Source: Prostheceraeus crozeri
Lineage: Eukaryota; Platyhelminthes; Polycladida; Euryleptidae
DNA length: 64,000 nt
Direction: 5' to 3'
Assembly: GCA_907163375.1 (NCBI GenBank)
Contig: CAJQUW010004789.1
Span: 1 to 64,000 of the forward strand
How positions within the stretch are numbered: position 1 is the first letter of the stretch; the number at the start of each line of letters is the position of its first letter. The translations under genes and the position numbers were made by a program. The notes beneath the pieces are model-generated. The model was not told the origin of the DNA. It was given only the letters and a program-made list of their open reading frames with translations, and made no database searches. Below, one piece after another: positions 46,520 through 58,340 of this stretch.

Positions 46520-48024
46520 GAGAAAATGACATTGAAGTTTGATGGTCTTGGTAGTCATGGTCTTACGAGAAAATGACATTGAAGCTTGTTGGTCTTGGCA
46601 GTCATAGTCTTAGGAGAAAATGACATTGAAGTTTGTTGGTCTTGGCAGTCATAGTCTTACGAGAAAATGACATTGAAGCTTGTTGGTCTTGGCAGTCATA
46701 GTCTTACGAGAAAATGACATTGAAGCTTGATGGTCTTGGTAGTCATAGTCTTACGAGAAAATGACATTGAAGCTTGATGGTCTTGGTAGTCATAGTCTTA
46801 CGAGAAAATGACATTGAAGCTTGATGGTCTTGGCAGTCATAGTCTTAGGAGAAAATGACATTGAAGTTTGTTGGTCTTGGCAGTCATAGTCTTACGAGAA
46901 AATGACATTGAAGCTTGTTGGTCTTGGCAGTCATAGTCTTACGAGAAAATGACATTGAAGCTTGATGGTCTTGGCAGTCATAGTCTTAGGAGAAAATGAC
47001 ATTGAAGTTTGTTGGTCTTGGCAGTCATAGTCTTACGAGAAAATGACATTGAAGCTTGTTGGTCTTGGCAGTCATAGTCTTACGAGAAAATGACATTGAA
47101 GCTTGATGGTCTTGGCAGTCATAGTCTTAGGAGAAAATGACATTGAAGTTTGTTGGTCTTGGCAGTCATAGTCTTACGAGAAAATGACATTGAAGCTTGT
47201 TGGTCTTAGCAGTCATAGTCTTACGAGAAAATGACATTGAAGTTTGATGGTCTTGGCAGTCATAGTCTTAGGAGAAAATGACATTGAAGTTTGTTGGTCT
47301 TGGCAGTCATAGTCTTACGAGAAAATGACATTGAAGCTTGTTGGTCTTGGCAGTCATAGTCTTACGAGAAAATGACATTGAAGCTTGATGGTCTTGGCAG
47401 TCATAGTCTTACGAGAAAATGACATTGAAGCTTGTTGGTCTTGGCAGTCATAGTCTTACGAGAAAATGACATTGAAGCTTGATGGTCTTGGCAGTCATAG
47501 TCTTACGAGAAAATGACATTGAAGTTTGTTGGTCTTGGCAGTCATAGTCTTACGAGAAAATGACATTGAAGTTTGTTGGTCTTAGCAGTCATAGTCTTAC
47601 GAGAAAATGACATTGAAGTTTGTTGGTCTTGGCAGTCATAGTCTTACGAGAAAATGACATTGAAGTTTGTTGGTCTTTGCAGTCATAGTCTTACGAGAAA
47701 ATGACATTGAAGTTTGTTGGTCTTGGCAGTCATAGTCTTACGAGAAAATGACATTGAAGTTTGTTGGTCTTAGCAGTCATAGTCTTACGAGAAAATGACA
47801 TTGAAGTTTGTTGGTCTTGGCAGTCATAGTCTTACGAGAAAATGACATTGAAGTTTGTTGGTCTTAGCAGTCATAGTCTTACGAGAAAATGACATTGAAG
47901 TTTGTTGGTCTTGGCAGTCATAGTCTTACGAGAAAATGACATTGAAGCTTGCTGGTCTTGGCAGTCATAGTCTTACGAGAAAATGACATTGAAGTTTGTT
48001 GGTCTTGGTAGTCATAGTCTTACT
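46520..48024. repeat. 47-bp minisatellite, 32 units, at a splice acceptor
   Basis: Units follow GAGAAAATGACATTGAAG(C/T)T then TG(A/T)TGGTCTTGG(C/T)AGTCATAGTCTTAC. Spacing is 47 bp throughout (46520, 46567, ...), about 32 units, a few percent divergence. The first unit merges with the acceptor of exon 46430-46513. Units fall into ordered variant groups (3-unit period in about 46.85-47.4 kb, 2-unit period later). Confidence 0.95.
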
Positions 48025-48274
48025 AAAGGAAGTGAGGTCAGGCACCCAGTGTCGGAAAGACAACCTTTCCAAGTGATGGAGGTGGCACCTCTTCAGCAAG
48101 CGGTCAGTCTCACAAGGTTGTGAGTAGAACGCATTCAATTATTATCTTTCCGCAAATTTTGATTGTATGTCTTACTACTTATTTCATTCTTCAGCAGTAA
48201 AGACGGCCGCATTTCACAGTCTCAAAAAATTTTGTGCTTGTAGCAATAATTGAATGAAAGAGAAAAACAGAATA

Positions 48275-49022
48275 TAGTCCGGGAGCTAGCGTGAAGTTGT
48301 GCAGGGAACGAGGTAGTACATAAAACTTTCACATAGCATAGTACACCTATAACCTACTGCAAAACTTCGCGTCTGCCGGATCAGATCATTTGCTTTTAAG
48401 AAATAGAGAGGATAACACAATCCTATGTATTTCCAGTGGTAAAATTGTGACACTTAAGGTGTTGACTCCATTTTTTCGAATTTTTGCTCATAAAAGTTAC
48501 ACAAATTGGTATTTTGTTGAACTGGTTATTATAGAAATCATCTACAGATCATGATCTTTCAAATGAGTTATCATTCAGTGACAGAGAATGAAGCAAAGTG
48601 TACAAACAGACACTTTTCGTTAAAGTATATCAACAATATTCCTGAAATTTCTATGTTAAAATTTGCAGTTACACCAACGAAAAGTGTCTGTTTGTACACT
48701 TTACTTCATCCTCTGTCACTGAATGATAACTCATTTGAAAGATCATGATCTGTAGATGATTTCTGTAATAACCAGTTCAACAAAATACCAATTTGTGTAA
48801 CTTTTATGAGCAAAAATTCGAAAAAATGGAGTCAACACCTTAAGTGTCACAATTTTACCACTGGAAATACATAGGATTGTGTTATCCTCTCTATTTCTGA
48901 AAAGCAAATGATCTGATCCGGCAGACGCGAAGTTTTGCAGTAGGTTAGAGGTGTGCTATGCTATGTGAAAGTTTTATGTACTACCTCGTTCCCTGCACAA
49001 CTTCACGCTAGCTCCCGGACTA
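48275..49022. mobile_element. 748-bp palindromic foldback (family FB, diverged member)
   Basis: Arms of 347 bp (48275-48621, 48676-49022), near-identical complements, loop 54 bp. Outer ends TAGTCCGGGAGCTAGCG. The first 120 bp (TGCAGGGAACGAGG, ACTTTCACA, TACTGC, GTCTGCCGGATC) resemble the ends of the elements at 56094-56719 and 58341-59826, so these form one family. Mirror frames inside (for example 48551-48748) are artefacts. Confidence 0.9.
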
Positions 49023-49153
49023 ACACTTGAAAGCTAAGGAAAAAAGGCTTTAAATATTTTAATCTGGAATGGAGAATAGAATGACCTCTGAATTCAACAG
49101 CCATGTCCTTCTTGTTTCTGAATTGTTAGGTATTCGAGATATCTATGCCAGTA

Positions 49154-49311
49154 ATCAACCATTTTGAGGGAACCCGTTGAAAACGATGAGTTTTTCAAGA
49201 TAAGCTCTTGTCCTCAGATAAACTCATGTCCTGACGATGGTCGCGTGCAGTGACCGAAAGTACTCGATAAAGAGCTTATCGTTTTCAACGGGTTCCCTCA
49301 AAATGGTTGAT
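49154..49311. mobile_element. 158-bp foldback MITE with perfect 34-bp arms
   Basis: 49154-49187 and 49278-49311 are exact complements (ATCAACCATTTTGAGGGAAC at the start). A second inner inverted pair (GATAAGCTCTT / AAGAGCTTATC) partly continues the stem. Confidence 0.9.
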
Positions 49312-49779
49312 AACAGTCAGATCCCGTTATTTCATGCAATCTATGCCGGTGTTGCAATTCTTGCTGTCCCTGTATTTCATTTCCGATCAGACCCCAAGTA
49401 TTGAATGTGAATCTCATTTCCCTTGGCTTTATCCTTAGAGCGCTTCATTATCACGATTTCCACAAGACACTTCTTTGCTCTTGTATAATTTTCCGCGGCT
49501 TACATTTTCCTTGTCTTACCCCTTGCTTGTGTACTGTGTTTTACGCTTCAGATATTGATTCTGTCATCTTAGGCTGGAGGCACACAGCAGAAGTCATCAT
49601 TCATCTTAGCGGTTCGTATCACGATCTGTCAAAGTCGATAACGGATTCTTCTGTGAGCCAGTTAAGGTATAACGAGGAATCTCGGGATCAAGAATTCACA
49701 TCATTTTCCCAGAAAATTATTTCCACTTTGTATGGAAGTGAAAAGATATCTCTTCTATGCAAACTGGCGGGAGGAAAAA

Positions 49780-50020
49780 TTAACTTTTCAGTCCCACGTG
49801 ATCACAAAGCTAACTTTTCCTCCCGCAATTAACTTTTCCTGTGGAAGCTCCTGTGTAAAGAAATCATAGAAGTCTATCAACAAGTTGTGATTAGCCAGAG
49901 ACTACCAAGATATCGATATAGTCCCTGATTAGCTCATTCATAGATTTCACGGCATAGACATCAATTTCATAATGAACAATAGATATCTATAAGTCACAAA
50001 ATGAAAAGCTACATCCTTTC
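49780..50020 (-). repeat. Dispersed repeat D, copy 2
   Basis: Reverse-oriented relative of 28866-29115. The left part also has a local inverted pair around CGGGAGGAAAAATTAACTTT and AACTTTTCCTCCCGC (from about 49768). Confidence 0.7.
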
Positions 50021-50879
50021 CTGAGGAAATAAACGTTTCCTCCCTAGCTATCTGTCCGTCCCCGGTTAGATATGGAAGGAAAAGTTGTTTCCTCTCTCAA
50101 GAAAATAACTATTCTGATGCTTTTCCCCTATCAGGGATTTTTCTTGATTTTATCGTAATGAGCTATGAAATTAATGGGACCGTCACACGAAGATGTAGAG
50201 AAGACTAAATCGTGGACGCATTAAAGACCTTCAATTCCTCCTTGTAAGTAAGAGGATTGAATGTCTCACTCCATATGACGAAATGCTACTCATGTACAAT
50301 TGTATGCGAACACCGACTTTCTCACTTAATTTCTCAGCTTGGCACAAAATTTCCAGAGAAACGAGACGATGGGGAATTCGATTGATGGGGAGTTCCAATT
50401 CGAGGAGAGTGGACGAAAGGTTATTGTTGTTGTTGCTGTTTTACCCGGCTCTGTCCAGCGGAGGCTTCGTCTTGTCTGATAGGAAATTGAGAAGACCAGC
50501 GTCTAGTGTCACCTTTCTCTCTTTATTGACAGCTTAACACCTCTTTGTTATATACACATAAAAGTTTCTTCATCAATTCGAAGTCACATTTTGACTGATA
50601 AATGATGTCATAGTTTGTGAGACAATCGTGAGATGATGGTGACGTCATACATGGAAGACTGATGTAATGCTACAATGTAGAGAACTCGACACACACAAAC
50701 GGGACAACGGCGGCAACTTCGTATCCGGCGGCCATCCTAAGATCCTAAGCAACATTATTTCTTTTCAAAATCAACAAGGTCTGGACAGTATTTTTGCCTC
50801 GGCTATGAACCCAAGACAGAACCGAATTGGGTCTCAAGAGAATCGATCCTTTGAGTATTTTTTTACGGATTTTACGTCA

Positions 50880-51065
50880 CTTTTTACCCCTACTGGGATC
50901 TTGGACGGTGCTGACTTGGAGCTTGGCTACTGGGATCTTGGAGCGTTGTGGTGCTTTGTAGTCCGGATGCCCTTCCTGCCGACTTCCAATGACACTTTCC
51001 GGGTTCGACCTCTGGACCATGAGATCGCTAGTCCAAGTACGCAACCAAGTGAAATAAGAAAATAA
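50880..51065 (-). mobile_element. tRNA-like SINE candidate
   Basis: On the minus strand TTGCGTACTTGG resembles an A box and GGTCGAACCCGG, about 30 bases on, resembles a B box of a Pol III promoter. The body has CGGCAGGAAGGGCATCCGG, a sequence I associate with RTE-type LINE/SINE tails. A near-repeat GATCCCAGTAG occurs twice at the 3' side. One copy only in the window. Confidence 0.45.
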
Positions 51066-51359
51066 GATTTTGACGTCAGTTCAGTAATTCTCTCTTGAAA
51101 TTCAGCCGCCGAAATGTTGTTGTTGATCAGCGTGCAGGTGCTGTCTCTATTGTCTGATATCGCGATCAGTGCGTGTGTGTTCAACTGCAACATCGACGCA
51201 GGATACATGATTCAGTCAAGACTGGTAATCAAGTGATCTTGTCAGTGACTGATAAATTGAATGACACAAGCCATGACAGACCTTCAAATTTCATAAACGA
51301 ATGGATTGAATTTCCGTTATCATGTGTGTCAAATTACGCGGTAGGTTCTATGCATAGAA

Positions 51360-51560
51360 ATAGATTGTTGTTTATCTGAAGTTGACTAGAATGGAAATTG
51401 ACTCGATCAGGGGAACTAAGTTGGGGCAATGAAAAGCTTAGGATCGATACAGCCGTTGACAAGTGTATCTAAGTGAAAATGCGTGCGATTTTTGTGCCAC
51501 TATTGTGTATTGCATGAAGCTTTACTTCCATTCTAGAGGTTTTATTGTTATCAATTTCTA
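51360..51560 (+). repeat. Dispersed repeat H, copy 2
   Basis: Partner of 38930-39165. Confidence 0.8.
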
Positions 51561-51781
51561 TGGTTCTATGTGAGAAAATATGACGGAGATGATGGGTGCA
51601 CTGTCTGCGTAGAATACAAAACATCGATTGAAAAATAGTAGTTGCGAAACTGACTAAAAATGTACAGCAAATTTCAGACAGATTCCATGGGTTCAACTGA
51701 CATTTTAGTTATCAACACGATGACAATATATCAGAAGAGGTAGGTATGTAATATGAATGGTACCTAAACTACCTACAGAAA

Positions 51782-51945
51782 GCGTCTACAGGCTTGCAAT
51801 CGAGGAACCAAGTACAAGAAGATGCTTTTGTTTGAGGTAGAAGCAAATAGCCTCTGTAGGATGTGAAAGCCATCATGAATATAAATGTCATGCGAGTCAA
51901 TGCATCCTCTTGTACTTGGTTCCTATGAAAGAGCAAGACCTGCAA
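51782..51945. mobile_element. Small foldback element
   Basis: The inner arms 51803-51825 and 51902-51924 (AGGAACCAAGTACAAGA...) pair with one mismatch in 23; weaker pairing extends outward to about 55 bp per arm. Confidence 0.7.
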
Positions 51946-52045
51946 ATGCTTTTTATGCTGACTAAATTCAAGAAATACAGTCTGCGACATTAAATTATGA
52001 CCACACATATCTTTTCAGCATTTCACAACTACAATGTATCTACTT

Positions 52046-53653
52046 GTTGCTGTCATATTATCTTTCATCCTTGTCAATACATTAAATAGGCATGTATGCC
52101 AACAATATACCATGGCATAAGCATCTATTGACCAATAACACAGACACCAGACACTCAAACACAAAAATTGACTGCGACATATTATTAGGGCCACCTTGGA
52201 CTTTTAGTTAAGAAACTTTCCTTTGGACATGATAATGCTAGGTAAAGTTCTATAATCAGTTATTTCGTTTATAAATGGTAATTTCGTAGCAATGCAAATT
52301 GTGTGTTCTGGCTGCTTTATGTGTGCATGTGTGCATTGTCTGCTTGCTGTGAGAAAGGCACATTGAGAAACTTTCATTAATGTGTTTTGTGTGTGTGTCT
52401 TCGCTTTTGCACGCGCACTGTTATCGGTCAGCAATAATGATATTGATAATTTATTATCAAATCGATCATTGATATACTTTGCATAGTAGAGAACAGATAT
52501 CTGCTCTATTATTGAGATACCATGGATATCTATCAATACGATTTATGTTTAGGTCTAACGTGGAAAATCTAAATCTTACTCATGACGGATCAAAAACGGA
52601 TCAACGCAAGCACAAGTGGCTCGCAGATGGAAGTTTTGTCGCGGAAGAGTTTTCTCAGCGTGAAATCGCTACTCGACACTGCTTGTTCAGCAGAATATGC
52701 TTCTGGAAATTCTTATGCAGCAAACCGATGACGACGTTGTGGAACATGATGAAACGTCGCCACAAGATGACCCATTCCGAGAGTGTAGGCCTGCTGTTCG
52801 ACAAGATGGGGCTAATCACGTCGTCCCAAGCTGCGAAGAAGACGTCAGAAGTGTGACATCAATGATACGTCACGCACTGTTCAACGAGGGATGCATGAAA
52901 AGGATTGTCAGAAGGACTGTGGTCAAAGAAAGTGTCGTAGCTGACCCATATGCATGAAGTTCTAAGAGGCCTAATTTTGCCACTCGTCATGTCGATTGGA
53001 GCGTCGACGACTGGTGAATGGTGGCATTCAGCGTCGAGTCGAGCCTTGAGTGTCAACAGGCTTCTCGTCAGCGAATCTGACGGTCACGTGGATCACTTGC
53101 TCATGTGTTTCAGGGCGTCAAACTCCAACCTAGGGTCATGCTGTAGGCCTGTTTTCCTACAAGATACCTGGTAGGCTTCATGTTTGTGAGTGCTCTATGA
53201 ACTCGGCTCGGCTTCATCCCTACAAGTGCTTCAGAGAAGGATGTTTCCGTATTTCATGAGTTCTGTTTCCGGAAAACAACGGGATGCCTATACAATACGG
53301 AGCTCCGTGGCACACTGTTCGTTTTTCGAAGCGATATTTTGATGACATCAGCGCCACTTTGTTGGAAGGGCCATCTCCGACGTAAACCTTTCAGAACATT
53401 AATGGGCTATCATGAAGTGTTGGCTACGTAAGATATTTGGGTTGCTAATTATAAAACAGTAACGCAGCGTTATCATGTCCAAAGGAAAGTTTTTATCTAA
53501 ATGTCAAAGGTAGTCCTAATAATATGTCGCAGTCAATTTTTGTGTTTGAGTGTCTGGTGTCTGTGTTATTGATCAATAGATGTTTACGGTATATTGTTGG
53601 CATACATACCTATTTAATGTATTGACAAGGGTGAAAGATGATATGACAGCAAC
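52046..53653. mobile_element. 1.6-kb TIR element with GC-rich core
   Basis: Terminal inverted repeats of about 190 bp: 52046-52236 and 53469-53653, both starting GTTGCTGTCATAT and sharing AATACATTAAATAGG and CACAAAAATTGACTGCGACA-type sequence. The core (about 52560-53400) is clearly richer in G and C than the surrounding DNA and holds overlapping frames at 52479-52856 and 52697-52957 (DDDVVEHDETSPQDDPFREC) that match nothing I know. The core may be captured host or transposon coding sequence. Confidence 0.7.
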
Positions 53654-54924
53654 AGACAAGCAGCTGTAAAAAAATAAATAAAGTGCTCCTATTAAAATGT
53701 CACGTACTGTACCTCTTCAACTTCAATATGGAAGCAATGACTCAATAGATTCCTCTTTATAATCAAAATACCACAATTTTTCCATTGGAAACACATAGAA
53801 AATCCAAGCTGTTTATAAAAGACATCTGATTCGGTAGACGCACAGTTTTGTAGTAGTCAAGGAATTTCAGATACGACTTAGCTCCATTTCAACGTCATCA
53901 TAGCTTTCGGACTATATGATCATACTAATCATTTGAAGTCAGAACTTTCAGTCAAAAGTAATGTCTAGAACAATAATTAAGTCACGAATTAGCACGGAAA
54001 TCACCTGGAATTTGAAGCCTGCGAATTGAGTGTTTGACAACAAACGTGTGCAGTCCACGTGTAGTTGACAAAGGTTGCCGCAGATGTCTGCTAAGAAGAC
54101 GTTCACGCATCAGATATGATATCTAAATTCAACAGCATTGGCAGAAATTTGACACTGACCTTTCGGTGGACAATTTCCTTACACATAATTCATGTCATAC
54201 TTCTCATTTCCGGTTCAAGTGAATTTCTAAGTGAAGCTATTCTTTACAAGGTTCTCAGCTATTTTCTTTAAGTGCAAATAGTTCCGTACTTCATACTTTC
54301 CTCAACATGTAATTGTGTGAGTTTGCGTATTAGGATTTCTTACTTTCGTGCATTAATTGGGCTACCCCATAGAATTAGACCTTTCGCTCCTCCTAGTCGC
54401 ATTTTCCTAGATGTGCAAAGTCACATCTCATATGAGATAATGAAATGGCACACAGCACACACGATCTACTGTTAAACAATAAGTCGACACTGAATAAGCA
54501 GTGAGCCTTAGACAACAGCCAGTGGCGTGCGTATTATCATATCACTTTGACTTCTTCGCTCCGTCAGACATCGCTGTCATAGTACTATTCATTGATTATT
54601 CCTGAGAGGCAAACTTCTCACGCCTGCCAACTTCTGAACAAAGAATCTGACGCACCAATATTATCGAGAAAACTTGTGCGTATTGATGTAAATTCTACGA
54701 ATCTGAAGGAATCGTGGCAATCGCAGCATTTTGAAGAAATTTACTTACAGCAATCCGCAAACGACGCACGACTTTTCTTTAAATATCTGGCAAGGTATTT
54801 GCCCACCTACTAGGTTCCTACCATCGCTCTGAATTAGTATGCACTTAAAGTAACCTGAAAAACTTTAACGATCTAATTCTGTGGACTACCCTGCTCTCAA
54901 GAATATGAGATACAATGTACTTAC

Positions 54925-55850
54925 CGAATATGATTAAGATGTAGTTGCCTGGACCAGGCAATAATGAAGCCAGCCCAAAGAGCAGAGTTGTAAGGATAAA
55001 TGAGATGAATCCAACTCGAATGAGGCAAACATCAGATATTCTGTTCCGAAAAGCAACAATGATGATAAATCCACCGATCATCCACGCTGACGTTTTCAGG
55101 GCATTAAATATTCCGATCAGTGTATAGCTCCAACAGAAAGGCTCATTCATGAGGTAGAGAGTTACGATAGAGATCATGCCGATGAAAACCGAAGCATGAC
55201 AGAAAAACGACACCACTAACAACAGTAAACAAACCGCCCGCTGTTTGCTGGCCATCAACATACCCTTCATGTCACCCAACTGAATATTGATCACCCGCAC
55301 TACACTTGACCAGCACGAACCATTCCCTGTCGCCGCAGGAGACTGCCGCGGCCGAGTTTCCTCCACAAAAAACAATAGAAAAGCACTCAGTCCAGTGATA
55401 ACAGTCAGACCAATCATAGGAGAATTAAAACCATCAGAATTGATCCAAAATCCGACAATTAAACTCGTTATTACCGTTGACAAGCCTAGACAGCCCTCCA
55501 TCAGACCAATGGCTACATTTCTCTGCTGCTTGGTACTTATATCAGCTGTATAGGCAAACACTGCAGCCATTAACGATGAATACGATCCACTCCATCCCGC
55601 AACAAAGACAAAGCCAATGTAGATATAAAAGGACAAGTTGAAATTAATGACTACTGTTAACATGATAGTTGATAGCAATAATCCGCAATAATTGATGAGG
55701 ATAACAAGTTTTCTTCCATAGCGATCCGATAATGCCCCATAGATAAAAACTGTCAAAATACTTGGAATCCCGGCTGCCAGCGTGTTATAACCAAGTAGTC
55801 GTGAGCTCTCTTCTTGAACAATGGCATTCTTGTGATGACTGAGAAGTGAT
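54925..55850 (-). CDS. SLC46-like transporter, large central exon (exon n)
   Basis: 926 bp, acceptor ATTTTCAG before 55850, donor GTAAGT at 54924, 308 codons open throughout. It starts SLLSHHKNAIVQEESSRLLGYN and continues IPSILTVFIYGALSDRYGRK, the motif A loop of major facilitators (G-x-x-SDR-x-GRK). About nine hydrophobic helices follow, with a charged loop ETRPRQSPAATGNGS in the middle. The layout and the loop before motif A match the SLC46 family (folate, antifolate and muropeptide transporters of plasma membrane or lysosome). It leads in phase 1 to 46430-46513. Only the first helix and N-terminus are missing, expected on exon(s) upstream. The substrate cannot be told from sequence. Confidence 0.85.
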
Positions 55851-56093
55851 CTGAAAATGAGGAAGTATTATAGTAAATAGAGTAGGATGGTGCTAACACA
55901 GCACATTAATTTTCTCAAATATTACTTTCATGCGAAATCTAGTTGAAGCCCAAAAGATTTATCATGCATTTATGGGAGGGTGTAAACATCACAAAATGAA
56001 GCTTGCTTGGAGAAATGTTCGGTGCAGAGTGAATAGGAATAATTAAAGAAAAATATAAAAAATCATTCAAAATTTAAATCTCCACAAACTTTG
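55851..56093. other. Intron sequence upstream of the large transporter exon
   Basis: No feature seen beyond the acceptor at its left edge. Confidence 0.4.
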
Positions 56094-56719
56094 GTCTGAA
56101 TTCTGGTGAGTTCCTCTTCTTGTCAGACAGGATCAAAGAAAAACACATGTTAATCCAATGGGACGCAGATTGCAGGTTTTGATTAAAATGAAATTTTCTT
56201 ATGTTTTCGCTTGGCAACTGGAAAGTATTAAGTCTAGAGTCATAATTTTTGACATGCAATGTCTTCAGCTCATTTCCTTTCATCTTCATGCACCCCTGTC
56301 TATAAAGCTTGACACATTTCAATTCGGCGAGCCTCTTAATGTCGGCAAACACGAACATTTTGAGCAACTTTATCCACATTCAGCCACATTCTTTTATACT
56401 TTGCCGATCAGATGCATGATATGAGCACATGCACATCATAGGAAATGACCTGAAGACATTCCATGCCAAAAATTATGACTCTAGACTTAATATTTTCCAG
56501 TTGCCAAGCGAAAACATAGAAAAATTCATTTAACCAAAAGCTGCAATCTGCGTCCCATTGGATTAACGTGTTTTTCTTTGATCCTGTCTGACAAGAAGAG
56601 GAACTCACTAGAACTCGGCAGACACACCGATTCGCAGTAGGCATAGGGTGTACATCATTCTGTGAAAGTGTCATTTTCGGCCTTGTTCCCTGCAGAAACT
56701 CGTTCTGGCTGCCGGACTA
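56094..56719. mobile_element. Foldback element, family FB (left end truncated)
   Basis: Palindromic: GTGAGTTCCTCTTCTTGTCA at the left is mirrored near 56590-56612, and the stem continues for about 200 bp. The right end carries the family terminus (GGTGTACATCATTCTGTGAA to CTGCCGGACTA), which is missing at the left. The loop around GTCGGCAAACACGAACATTT is shared, inverted, with 58341-59050. Confidence 0.85.
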
Positions 56720-58340
56720 TTACGGCTGTCAGCGACTTCAGATGGTGATAATTTGATCACCATTGAATTCCATTCGCCTAACTTTATCAATAGATCCCCA
56801 CATGCAAAGTACGTTTAATTCCCCTTTAAATGGCTCTTTCTCTTGAAGCAATACCACATCAGTGGAATTTGGAGAAGAATTCGAATTCCGCTCCAGTTGC
56901 GGAATCCTTAATGACCTTTTCGGACAATTCCCGCTTTACCTCCGCTGATTAATTATACTTAAAAACTCTATTTCAGCTTTTGAAATCGAGTACAGGAAGA
57001 TATGATGAGAGTTCATCGACAGGAAAAACGCATCAAAGCAACTCAGTCGAATATGCTCGAAGTAGAGTGTCTCCTTAATAAAAAAGAAGAAAAGAAGATG
57101 TTTGGGTAAGATGGACAAAATGGCACCAACAGTATCCGCGCGATAAAAAGGGAACAATATGTGAAATACATCTTAATGCAATATATTGTGCTACACAGTG
57201 CAGTCCGCTTCATCCGGACACATCCGGGAATTGGCATTTTTCACGATTTAGCGGCTGTTCCGAATAAGTGACTTATGTTTCCATTGTTGCATTACCAATG
57301 AAAAGGAGTTTCATAAACATCAAAGAACTTTTTGAAGGATTATTGCGGTATGCATTCATGCAAAGAGCGTCCGATCAAAATGTCATCGTCTTATGAAATG
57401 ATTGATATGAAAAAGGATAGACACTTATCTTTCGAATCGAACTTACTTAGCGTTGGGAGATCGCATGCAGTAGAGAAAACAGGTGAATCATACTGTTTGC
57501 CTAAATGCCTTTATTAGGGACTAGCGAGACAGGAATTTCATTGACTGCCTGAATGTGGCTCAATCCTTACTGGTTGCTGCAGTTTCCCAGTATGGTGATA
57601 CGCCGGTCTCTTGGACTCACAATTTAGAAAAGCAGGTTAGCATGATTGTGGAATGAGTTTATGGTTGCAGATCCTAACAGTCCACTTAAAGCATGTGTAG
57701 AAGGCCCAGGGGGTACCCCTGTCCACTTCGAGAGGTACCTACATTGTCATTAGAGCAGGGCTGCTATCGCCATTAAAGAAGAAGTTGAATGCAAATGTAC
57801 ATGCACTGGTATATGACTAAGACATGTATGATGTTGGCCAACATGTGCGTAATATTATGAAGTTTGACTGTCTTAATTCTTCAATGATTCGACTTTTCGA
57901 TAGCAAATAAAACCGTCATCAGTTTCTAGTACCGGTGATGAAATAGTTATAAGATGCGAGCAATGTCTGGAATCGCTAGCTGAGGAGGGAAAAAAGATAA
58001 ATGAAGATTCACCTAAGAAACTAGAAGTCGTCACAGTGGACCGATTTCTCGCTTGTGCACTGAACTCAAAGGAGAGAGAGAGAGAGGAAAGTCAAGCAGA
58101 ACAAATAAGTCAAATGGAAAAATAAAGTAAACAAGTGCTCAATACAACAAAGCGCATGCTGTAATTGAACAATGCTCATGAATTACATGTAAACCTTACA
58201 TAATTCATATTTATTCTTTTGTTCATTGAAATCTGATAAGCATGCGTAAATGCATTACGTACAGGTAAGAAAATACGTATGTCAGTGTCAGAGTTTTGAA
58301 TAACATGAAATATTGAAATCTGTCATGCAAGACTTATCCA
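56720..58340. other. Spacer, no gene seen
   Basis: Contains a GA-rich run near 58071-58090. Short frames (56936-57517) lack family features. Confidence 0.4.

Larger units (their letters stand above)
46514..54924 (-). other. 8.4-kb intron of the SLC46-like gene
   Basis: Donor GTAAGTACA at 54924, acceptor TTTCAG at 46514. It contains a minisatellite, a palindromic foldback, a small MITE, dispersed repeats, a SINE-like sequence, another small foldback and a 1.6-kb TIR element, all listed separately. The intervals without listed features (49312-49780, 50021-50880, 51066-51360, 53654-54920) show no recognisable gene. Confidence 0.8.

Noticed and set aside
46335-46532. 65-codon frame reading through the short transporter intron
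   Set aside because: It crosses a clear GTAAG donor and the acceptor side is in another phase; the spliced reading keeps the family motifs.
46520-48024. Regular 47-bp repeats resembling a CRISPR array
   Set aside because: The units are contiguous with no unique spacers, and the DNA is from an animal genome.
48551-48748. 65-codon frame inside the FB palindrome
   Set aside because: It spans arm, loop and opposite arm of a palindrome, so the frame reflects symmetry and not coding.
49401-49832. 143-codon plus-strand frame in the transporter intron
   Set aside because: No domain, biased composition, and its end lies in a dispersed repeat.
50667-51065. 132-codon plus-strand frame
   Set aside because: Its 3' half is the antisense of a SINE-like sequence and the 5' half has no recognised features.
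55287-55553. 88-codon plus-strand frame across the transporter exon
   Set aside because: Antisense of the large SLC46-like exon.
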